This document shows, one piece after another, positions 16,654-23,316 of a stretch of 33,312 bases of DNA. The position numbers and the translations under genes were made by a program. Under the pieces are notes generated by a model. That model did no database searches. It was not told the DNA's origin and was given only the letters and a program-made list of their open reading frames with translations. The stretch is from an uncultured Candidatus Altimarinota bacterium (GTDB lineage: Bacteria > Patescibacteriota > Gracilibacteria > CAIRYL01). The stretch spans positions 1 to 33,312 of the forward strand of contig CAMZKZ010000042.1 in assembly GCA_947311645.1 (NCBI GenBank). Reading direction: 5' to 3'. Within the stretch, counting starts at the first letter, position 1; every line of letters starts with the position of its first letter.

Positions 16654-18039
16654 TTAATCAGATCCTTTTCCAATAAGCAGTACAATTGGTGTTTTAAAAA
16701 ATATTTTGAGATCAAGCCAGATATTCATATTTTCACAATAGTATGAGTCAAGAAAAATTTCTCTTTGAAATGATAAATCACTTCTTCCTGAAACTTGAGA
16801 GAGCCCAGAAATTCCTGGTTTAATTGATAAAATTCGTCGTTGAGAAAGTGTGTATTGTTCAATTTCTGATGGTAGGTGAGGGCGAGGTCCAATTAACGAC
16901 ATATCACCTTTTATAACATTCCATAGTTGTGGAAGTTCGTCTATAGAAGTTCTTCGAATAAATTTTCCAAAAGCAGTAATTCGTGGGTCATTTTTTATTT
17001 TAAAGAGTGGGCCTTTTCTTTGATTCTGTTCTAAAAGTGTATCTTTTATTTTATCTGCATTTACTATCATCGATCGAAATTTGTAAATCGTAAAAAGCTG
17101 TCCATTTTTTCCTACTCGTTGCGATGCATAAATAATATGTGTTCGAAGTTTATACGCAACAAAAAGAAAAAGAGGAGAGAGGAGTATGAGTAAAATACTA
17201 CTAATTATAATATCAAAAAATCGTTTAAGCGCAAAAAACCAATAGTTTTGTTTAATATGTGTATGTGTTGTGAGTGGAATATCTTCTATGGTATTAAAAT
17301 ACGAATGTCCTAAAAATTCTTGAGAGTGGTGAGGAATAATATGAAGATGAAATCCTTTTTCTGCAGAGAGCACTTTTATATGTTCTCTGTATGTAAATGT
17401 TTCTCTGTCTTTTCCATCGGTGAAAAAAATATCTGTAAGTTGTGTTGTGTTACTATCTAAAAAGTCTAAAAAATCTATTGATGTTCCAGAAAAGCAAAGA
17501 GAGTATTTAGGGTTATTATCAAAGATTTGTAAGAGCTGTTCTCTTCCTTTTTCATTGCTGATAATTGCAATATTTTTTTTAATAATAAAATATTTTTCAA
17601 AGATTACTCGAAGAAGAAATCGAAAAAATAGTCCAATTATTCCGGTAAAAAGCATTGCTTGTGCAAGCATTACTCTTGAAAAAATAAGTTCATGAAAAAC
17701 AAGAGCATATACAGCAATAATACTCATTCCCCATAATATAATTCCCCATATATATTTCCCTATAACATTCCATGAAAAATATTGAATGGTATGGTGTTTT
17801 TTATTATATGAATACAGTGACAGAGAGAAGAGAATACCAATAAAGCCCACTGCAGAAATAAGTGTAAAATTAAGAAAAAAAACTTTATTTGGTAAATTTT
17901 CTACAGGGAAATAATACGCACTATTTGGAATTAAATCAGTAATTGGGCGTATAAAATATGCTAGTATCCATGCACTGGTTACAGAGATGCTATCTGTAAC
18001 AATTCGAGTAAATCCTTGAAAAAATTCTTTTTTATGCAT
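16654..18039 (-). CDS. Polyprenyl-phosphate sugar-1-phosphate transferase (WbaP/exopolysaccharide type)
   Basis: A 461-residue initiating glycosylphosphotransferase, which transfers a sugar-1-phosphate from a nucleotide sugar to undecaprenyl phosphate to start a surface polysaccharide. The N-terminal half has four hydrophobic helices and a soluble Rossmann-like part. The C-terminal bacterial sugar transferase domain (about 270-461) begins with the membrane re-entrant helix RFFDIIISSILLILLSPL. It continues with KFRSMIVNADK, FGKFIRRTSIDELPQLWNV, GDMSLIGPRP and KPGISGLSQVSGRSD, the family active-site blocks. The sugar cannot be told from sequence. It is divergent from the Wzz-like gene and only 4 kb from other surface-polymer genes. 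Confidence 0.9.
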   Translation of the reverse strand: MHKKEFFQGFTRIVTDSISVTSAWILAYFIRPITDLIPNSAYYFPVENLPNKVFFLNFTLISAVGFIGILFSLSLYSYNKKHHTIQYFSWNVIGKYIWGIILWGMSIIAVYALVFHELIFSRVMLAQAMLFTGIIGLFFRFLLRVIFEKYFIIKKNIAIISNEKGREQLLQIFDNNPKYSLCFSGTSIDFLDFLDSNTTQLTDIFFTDGKDRETFTYREHIKVLSAEKGFHLHIIPHHSQEFLGHSYFNTIEDIPLTTHTHIKQNYWFFALKRFFDIIISSILLILLSPLFLFVAYKLRTHIIYASQRVGKNGQLFTIYKFRSMIVNADKIKDTLLEQNQRKGPLFKIKNDPRITAFGKFIRRTSIDELPQLWNVIKGDMSLIGPRPHLPSEIEQYTLSQRRILSIKPGISGLSQVSGRSDLSFQREIFLDSYYCENMNIWLDLKIFFKTPIVLLIGKGSD

Positions 18040-18193
18040 AGGTATATATAAGTTTCTCTCTTGTTTATTATACAGTAAAAAAATATAAAAAATAACTATA
18101 TTTCAATTTTTATTTTATTTATACTAATATAGATAGTGATACAGAGAATTATACATCTAATGATAGAGGTGAAGAGATTTAATACTAAAAAAC

Positions 18194-18730
18194 ATGAATA
18201 TATATGGGAAAATAGGGTTTGTTGTATGTACGACACTTATAGGAAGTCTGTTTGGGTTTCAAAAAAGTAATTCGGAAATCAGTACGGTAAATTATGAAAC
18301 GGTTCTCTTTGCTACAGTTTTAAGTAGTGATGCGGATTCAAGTGTAGAAGAAAAAGAAGCATCGTCTCATTTTTTTTCTGAAGCAATTTTAGGTTGGACA
18401 CTTTCTCCTTATTTTAAAGAAGAGGTAGGGTTTTCATTTTCGGGAAGAAAGCAAGAAAGAGGAAATATTATTTTTGAATTTACCTCGACTACAGAAGAAA
18501 AAGCTGATGAAAAAACACAGAAATTTATTACAACTTTGGCAGATAAACTTACAAAATATAACGAAAGAGCAGTAACACAATTTGATATTTTGCTTGATCC
18601 TGCATTTACAACTGTAAAAAACCCTCATAAAAGTTTTTGGACAATGGGAGGTGGGATTGCTGGATTTTTCTTTGGATTATTTCTTGTGGAAGTGTATATC
18701 TTTCTACGACAGAAAAAAGAAAAAAAATAG
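18194..18730 (+). CDS. Small two-helix membrane protein, possibly a minimal Wzz-like chain-length regulator
   Basis: A 178-residue protein with one hydrophobic segment near the N-terminus (about 6-22), a soluble middle of about 120 residues, and a second membrane helix near the C-terminus (about 149-172) ending in Lys residues. This topology, and the Pro plus FWTMGGGIAGFFFGLFLVE segment before the second helix, resemble polysaccharide co-polymerases (Wzz/Wzc N-terminal). The neighbours, a sugar transferase and a pyruvyl transferase, support that. There is no kinase domain and sequence similarity is too weak for a firm call. It could be an unrelated envelope protein. The 154 bases between it and the divergent transferase gene should hold both promoters, but I see no clear boxes. 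Confidence 0.5.
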   Translation: MNIYGKIGFVVCTTLIGSLFGFQKSNSEISTVNYETVLFATVLSSDADSSVEEKEASSHFFSEAILGWTLSPYFKEEVGFSFSGRKQERGNIIFEFTSTTEEKADEKTQKFITTLADKLTKYNERAVTQFDILLDPAFTTVKNPHKSFWTMGGGIAGFFFGLFLVEVYIFLRQKKEKK

Positions 18731-18733
18731 TTG

Positions 18734-19834
18734 TTACTGTAGAATATCAGGAAAGAAGTTTTGTAGCTTCTTTTTTTGTACTGTTAAAAATTTATTATTT
18801 TGCTCTGTAAAGTTATATGCATTATGTGATTGAAGTATTTTGAGTCGTGTTTGAAAATTCTGTATGCTTTTTTTTGTTTTTTTTATCTGATGTGCATCAA
18901 TGATATTTTGAGGAAGTGATTCGCTCAGTAGATTTTTTACTTTATCTCGACATGAAATTGCGAGAAAATTTGTACTACATACCGATGCTAAAATATTGGC
19001 ATGGAGTCGTGAAGAGCATACAAAATGTGCAGAGGATATTTTAGAGAGTAACTGTTCTATATTTTCTGGGTAAAATACAGAAATATTTTTATGTCGTTCC
19101 GCAAATTTTTCATCGTGTGATTGATGAGACTGCATAACAATACATTCAAATGTATAGGTTTTAAGCGGGAATTGTTGCTGAAGGGCAGAAAGTATAATTT
19201 TTTCTTGTTCAATACTTATATCACCTTCACGCATTGCAAGAAGAATACATTTTTTTTTTGAAGTATGTGTAGGTGGTTCTAAAAAAAATGCAGCATCTGC
19301 AGTAGTATTTATTTTTGCACTGTGCACATGGTATGTGTTTTTAAGAATTTCTTCTGATTGTGTATCGCGTACTGTAAAAAATTTTACTTTTTTAAAAAGT
19401 TTTGTAGTTTTTTGAATAATTTTTTTATATTTCTTTGTATGAGAAGAAGGGTTTGAAAGGATTGAAAAAGAGGTTCCAAGGCTCAATACTTTTTTTTCAA
19501 AAAAGAGACAAATATCTAAGTAAAAATTCCACAAGGCCATAGCTTTTAGTGGTTTTGGTTGCCATAGTCCTCCTCCACCAATAATAATATAATCAGCATT
19601 TTTTATTTCTTTAATGGTTTGTATCCATTGAAATGAAAAAAAGCTTCGAATTCCAAATGGGGGAGGGGAAAGTGCCTTCACATTATGAAGTGTTTCTGTT
19701 TGTTGTGGTGCATGAGAAATAACGGTTACAGAAAAACGAGCTATGTTTATTTGTGATATAATACCAGATAAAATAGCTTCGTCTCCCCAGTTTGGAACAC
19801 CATAGTGCCCGAATATAACAATTTTTTTTCTCAT
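18734..19834 (-). CDS. csaB: Polysaccharide pyruvyl transferase family protein (CsaB-like)
   Basis: A 366-residue protein of the polysaccharide pyruvyl transferase family. CsaB pyruvylates a secondary cell-wall polymer so that S-layer proteins can bind. The N-terminus has IVIFGHYGVPNWGDEAIL, the GxxNxGDEA motif of the family. It continues with DYIIIGGGGLWQP, KKVLSLGTSFS and the C-terminal FVCSSRLHANILAS block containing the conserved Arg-His. The protein is cytoplasmic, with no signal peptide. It ends 4 bases from the convergent Wzz-like gene. An S-layer anchoring role is inferred from the family and the polysaccharide context. No SLH-domain protein is in the window to confirm it. Confidence 0.82.
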   Translation of the reverse strand: MRKKIVIFGHYGVPNWGDEAILSGIISQINIARFSVTVISHAPQQTETLHNVKALSPPPFGIRSFFSFQWIQTIKEIKNADYIIIGGGGLWQPKPLKAMALWNFYLDICLFFEKKVLSLGTSFSILSNPSSHTKKYKKIIQKTTKLFKKVKFFTVRDTQSEEILKNTYHVHSAKINTTADAAFFLEPPTHTSKKKCILLAMREGDISIEQEKIILSALQQQFPLKTYTFECIVMQSHQSHDEKFAERHKNISVFYPENIEQLLSKISSAHFVCSSRLHANILASVCSTNFLAISCRDKVKNLLSESLPQNIIDAHQIKKTKKSIQNFQTRLKILQSHNAYNFTEQNNKFLTVQKKKLQNFFPDILQ

Positions 19835-19844
19835 TATTTATAAT

Positions 19845-20408
19845 TTAGTGTAGAGCTAATTTTGTTATTTTTTCTAAAATTTTATTTTTATCTTGTTCTG
19901 TTGTTTTTCCAATTGATCCAAAATCTAAAAAGTCTGTTGTTTTTACTCCACAAAATTTAAGAATATTTTTTGTAATAAGTTTTTTTATTGGAAATGGTGT
20001 AAACCAATATACCCATGAAGGAGCATCGTATGTTGTGATAATTTTTGCAGTTTTTCCCTTTAATAACGGAGTTGGTTTTCCTTTTTCATATGTAAATGCG
20101 AATCCAGCACCAAAGACATTATCAAAAAAATTTTTTAGAATTGCAGGCATGCTTCCCCACCAGAGTGGAAAGATGAACACTAATTCATCAGCATCAGCAA
20201 TTTTATTTTGTAATTTTTTTACTGTATCGGAAACTTTAATTTCTCGTATATTTTCAAAAGCAAGAAATGGAATAGCATATTCTTCATCATATAAATTGAT
20301 AATTTCAGATTGAAGGTCTGTATTGTTTTTTGTTCCATTGTATTGCGATGCAAGAGTGTGGACGAATCCTTTTGAGCTTGGTTGAGCTGTAAAAATAAGA
20401 GTTTTCAT
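19845..20408 (-). CDS. Flavodoxin-fold NAD(P)H oxidoreductase
   Basis: A 187-residue member of the NQO/MdaB/KefF group of FMN- or FAD-dependent quinone oxidoreductases. It shows the N-terminal phosphate-binding stretch (TAQPSSKGFVHTLA), the flavin-contact motif FPLWWGSMPAILKNFFDNVF, and the following FTYEKGKPTPLLKGKTAKII. Such enzymes carry out two-electron reduction of quinones or related oxidants. The length is typical. It lies 10 bases upstream of the csaB-like gene in the same direction, so the two may share a transcript, although a functional link is not evident. Confidence 0.87.
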   Translation of the reverse strand: MKTLIFTAQPSSKGFVHTLASQYNGTKNNTDLQSEIINLYDEEYAIPFLAFENIREIKVSDTVKKLQNKIADADELVFIFPLWWGSMPAILKNFFDNVFGAGFAFTYEKGKPTPLLKGKTAKIITTYDAPSWVYWFTPFPIKKLITKNILKFCGVKTTDFLDFGSIGKTTEQDKNKILEKITKLALH

Positions 20409-20436
20409 ATGTTTTATAAAATATGTATAGAGAGGG

Positions 20437-21030
20437 TTAGACTATATTTCCCATGATAAGAAAGAAGATAAACAATAAAAAAAGTAAGATGAGGGAGACA
20501 ATAAAAAATATACTTCTTCCACTTCGTGCTGTTTTAATATCTTCAAGAAGGAATGTTTTTTCTGCTTCTAGGGTTGCAATATTTTTTTCGAGCATTTGCT
20601 TTTCATTTTCTGCTTCAAGTACAGGAATTTTTGATTTTGATTCTGTTTCAAGTATTCCAAGTTGATAATGCATATGTCGTAACAATTCATCTTTTTTTTC
20701 AAGTTCTTGTTTTGCATCATCATATAATACTTTGTATTTATGTATTTCTTGTGCAAATTGATTCTGAAGTGCTATATCTGTGTTTGGTTCTGTGTATGGA
20801 GAGTCGTCTTCTGTATGCTTTGGTTTTGATTTCTTTCCAATTACTTGTGTTACACTTGGGTTTTTTTCATTTTTTATTACATCGAGTTCTGTAATAAGAA
20901 GGAGAACATGCCCATTTTCTCGGGTAATGGATAATTTCCCTTTGGCAACATATCTATCAAGTGTTCGAGTTGAAACACCAATATATTTTGCTGCATCAAT
21001 TCTATTTAAAAATGTGGTTTCGTCGTACAT
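20437..21030 (-). CDS. Membrane-anchored helix-turn-helix protein with coiled coil
   Basis: A 197-residue protein with three clear parts. Residues 5-55 form a MerR/excisionase-like DNA-binding domain (RIDAAKYIGVSTRTLDRYVA, followed by GKLSITRENGHVLLL). Residues about 90-165 are a charged coiled coil (KQELEKKDELLRHMHYQLGI, and LEAENEKQMLEKNIATLEAE). Residues about 173-195 are a strongly hydrophobic helix (IFFIVSLILLFLLFIFFLIM), giving a C-terminal tail anchor. The likely arrangement is a dimer fixed to the inner membrane with its DNA-binding end in the cytoplasm. The target is unknown. The start ATG has no good ribosome-binding site. The domain calls are by eye; the order and the hydrophobic tail are unambiguous. 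Confidence 0.8.
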   Translation of the reverse strand: MYDETTFLNRIDAAKYIGVSTRTLDRYVAKGKLSITRENGHVLLLITELDVIKNEKNPSVTQVIGKKSKPKHTEDDSPYTEPNTDIALQNQFAQEIHKYKVLYDDAKQELEKKDELLRHMHYQLGILETESKSKIPVLEAENEKQMLEKNIATLEAEKTFLLEDIKTARSGRSIFFIVSLILLFLLFIFFLIMGNIV

Positions 21031-21069
21031 AATATCTTTTTTTAGGAGTAAAAAGTGCTTACAAATCTC

Positions 21070-22359
21070 TTAAAAAGTTTTAATTATATTTCCTACTCGT
21101 GAAGAAAAAAGAGGATGAGAAATATATTCCTCTTTTTTTGATTGAGGAACTTCCCAGCATACACCGTATTGTATAGATTTAAGAGGTATTTCTGGAAGTG
21201 TATGAGAAAGATGTTCGTGTTTTTCTTGTCCTTTAAAATCATCTTTTGCTTCTACTATAAAACAATTTTCTTCTGAGAATCGTGCTTCTGATAGAATAAA
21301 TTCATTAGTATTTGTCCAGTCGTACCATTTTCCATCGATTTTTGCGACTACCAATTGTTTATTTAAATTTACAAGTTCTCCAGAGGTAATGATTTTTGAA
21401 AGTGTTTGTATTTTTTCTTCGAGAGAAAGTGTTGCATCACAGTAAAATCCCCATTTTTCTCTTCTTTTAATATTTTCTTCATGAAGAGTATTTGCAAATG
21501 TTTTTTCTGTTTTATCTGTAATTTTTAATCGCACAAGTATCGTGAGTTCGGTTGGGTCAATTTGTTGAGGAATAATATCTGTGAAGTCCGTTACCGATAT
21601 TGTTTGGTTGTTCAATTCGGTAGTATTTTTATTTTGAAAATATTCCCAAAGCGATGCAAATACTGGGTTTCCATTTTCATTTCTTTCTGGATGAGGCATG
21701 AGTGCAACTACATTTCCTTTTGGATTACAAATTGCTGCTGCATTTTTAAAACTTCCATTTGGATTTGTTGGATAATGGTTATCTTCTTCACCTTTATCAT
21801 TTACATATGTAAATACAATAAGATTTTTTTCTGCTACCTCTTTTTCCATTTCAGGAGTAAGTGTAAATCGTCCTTCACCATGGGCAATAGGAATATGAAT
21901 ATTTTCTGAAAAATTTGAAAATGGTGTTTTTGTATTTACGGGTTTAAGTGTTCTATAAGAGTGGTAAAACCCTGTTCCAAGAATTTCTCCTTTTGCATTT
22001 GTTCGTTTGTTATCTAGTAATGCAATAGTTGGAATATTGTTAGAATCAGAAAGAATGAGCCCACTTTCTACAAGCATTTGTGCTCCATTACAAATTCCTA
22101 GAATTGGAGTATTGTTTTTTGCCATTTCTGTAAGTGTAGAAAAAATTGCTTCTTGGCTAGAGACAATACCACTTCTACCTCTGTCTTCAAAAGAAAATCC
22201 ACCAGGAAGTACAACCCCATCAAATGTTTGAAGTTCTTGTGGGTTTCTATTCCATAAAAATACTTCAGCTTGAAAACCTTGGTTTTGTAAGGCTCGTACT
22301 GTTTCTGTTTCGCAGTTATTTCCTGGAAATGTAAGTACTGCAATATTTGGTGTATTCAC
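21070..22359 (-). CDS. purQ: PurQ-type glutamine amidotransferase (FGAM synthase subunit) with extra C-terminal domain
   Basis: A 429-residue protein. Residues 1-245 are a class I glutamine amidotransferase of the PurQ/PurL type: FPGNNCETETVRALQ, VLPGGFSFEDRGRSGIV, the nucleophile Cys90 in GICNGAQML, and His223/Glu225 in MPHPERN. It would supply ammonia for formylglycinamide ribonucleotide amidination in purine synthesis. PurQ alone is about 220-270 residues, so the last 160-170 residues (about 270-429) are extra. They begin LTILVRLKITDKTEKTFANT and contain several Trp-rich strands. The start is faintly like PurS, but I do not recognise the domain. No PurL or PurS gene is nearby. The leftward gene order is purQ, then the HTH protein, with 39 bases between. 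Confidence 0.85.
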   Translation of the reverse strand: MNTPNIAVLTFPGNNCETETVRALQNQGFQAEVFLWNRNPQELQTFDGVVLPGGFSFEDRGRSGIVSSQEAIFSTLTEMAKNNTPILGICNGAQMLVESGLILSDSNNIPTIALLDNKRTNAKGEILGTGFYHSYRTLKPVNTKTPFSNFSENIHIPIAHGEGRFTLTPEMEKEVAEKNLIVFTYVNDKGEEDNHYPTNPNGSFKNAAAICNPKGNVVALMPHPERNENGNPVFASLWEYFQNKNTTELNNQTISVTDFTDIIPQQIDPTELTILVRLKITDKTEKTFANTLHEENIKRREKWGFYCDATLSLEEKIQTLSKIITSGELVNLNKQLVVAKIDGKWYDWTNTNEFILSEARFSEENCFIVEAKDDFKGQEKHEHLSHTLPEIPLKSIQYGVCWEVPQSKKEEYISHPLFSSRVGNIIKTF

Positions 22360-22440
22360 AATGTGATAATAAAATAATGTAAGATTTTTGATATTTTTAT
22401 TTTATCATATATTTGGTGAAAATTCTAAACAATATATAAA

Positions 22441-22477
22441 AAAAAGCCTCGGAATATAAAATATTCTGAGGCTTTTT
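22441..22477. terminator. Bidirectional rho-independent terminator after the MscS-like gene
   Basis: A 17-bp stem (22441-22457 with 22461-22477) containing the GCCTC/GAGGC core and one G-T pair is flanked by A and T runs. It lies 20 bases beyond the stop of the leftward MscS-like gene and ends the clpB transcript before purQ. Confidence 0.85.
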
Positions 22478-22496
22478 ATAAAAAGTACTATAAAAA

Positions 22497-23270
22497 TTAT
22501 TTACAGATTTTGTTAATAATTTCTTTTGCTTTGTCTTGTCCTCCAAGACCAAAAGCAATACCACCAGCAATAGTAAGAACTCCAACAATTCCAGAGAATA
22601 GTGTTTGAATTAATTCTGCTGCAATGTTTAATTGGTTTAATACAGCCATTACTGTGAATACAAGTACTGCAATTTTTGCAATTTTCGCTACTGTTGTCGC
22701 AGTATCTGCAGATGCAAATAATGATGCAGAGTTTTGAATAAGGTTTTTAACAAAGTTTGCAATTGCAACTCCTGCAAGAAGAAGAATAACAGCAACAATT
22801 CCATCAGAGATAAGAAATGTAAGAATATCTTGCATAAGAGTTGAAAGTGCTGGTATTCCTAATACATTAATAGCTGCCATATATAATGCAACTTTCGCAA
22901 CAACTCCAATCACTCCTGCTACAGCAGTAGATGGTGAAATATCAATTCCAAATTCTTTTAATTGACCTGTTAATCCAACTTTTTCAAAAAGTGCATCGAC
23001 TCGTGCTTTTTCAAGAGCAATTTGTACAAATTTCAAAATTTTTGAAATAATCCATCCTCCTACGATGATGATAATAAGTGCAACCAATGCTGGTTTTACA
23101 AAAGTAAGAACTCCTCCTAGTGTAGAAAGAATATTGTCTACAATTCCTTGAGATGTGGCTATTGTAGAATCAGCAATTCCTTGCGTATTAATGTTAAGCA
23201 TAAATATAAAATGTAAAATAATAAATAACACAGTAATTATCTCATGTATTGTTATGAAGAGCAATTTCAT
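22497..23270 (-). CDS. MscS-like small-conductance channel/TM-helix repeat membrane protein
   Basis: A membrane protein of about 257 residues made of repeated hydrophobic helices, including KPALVALIIIIVGGWIISKI, a STAVAGVIGVVAKVALYMAA segment, VAVILLLAGVAIANFVKNLI and a glycine-rich end GVLTIAGGIAFGLGGQDKAK. The last block resembles the pore-lining helix of MscS, and the arrangement fits the 'conserved TM helix' (CmpX-like) relatives of MscS that lack the large cytoplasmic cage. A likely role is osmotic or envelope stress response. The open frame extends to 23324 and would overlap clpB. The ATG at 23270, preceded directly by AAGGGGG, is a better start. It is downstream of clpB and probably shares its transcript. 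Confidence 0.75.
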   Translation of the reverse strand: MKLLFITIHEIITVLFIILHFIFMLNINTQGIADSTIATSQGIVDNILSTLGGVLTFVKPALVALIIIIVGGWIISKILKFVQIALEKARVDALFEKVGLTGQLKEFGIDISPSTAVAGVIGVVAKVALYMAAINVLGIPALSTLMQDILTFLISDGIVAVILLLAGVAIANFVKNLIQNSASLFASADTATTVAKIAKIAVLVFTVMAVLNQLNIAAELIQTLFSGIVGVLTIAGGIAFGLGGQDKAKEIINKICK

Positions 23271-23316
23271 CCCCCTTGTTTTTTTATACTTGTATTGTTG
23301 TATAGTTGTTGGATAC

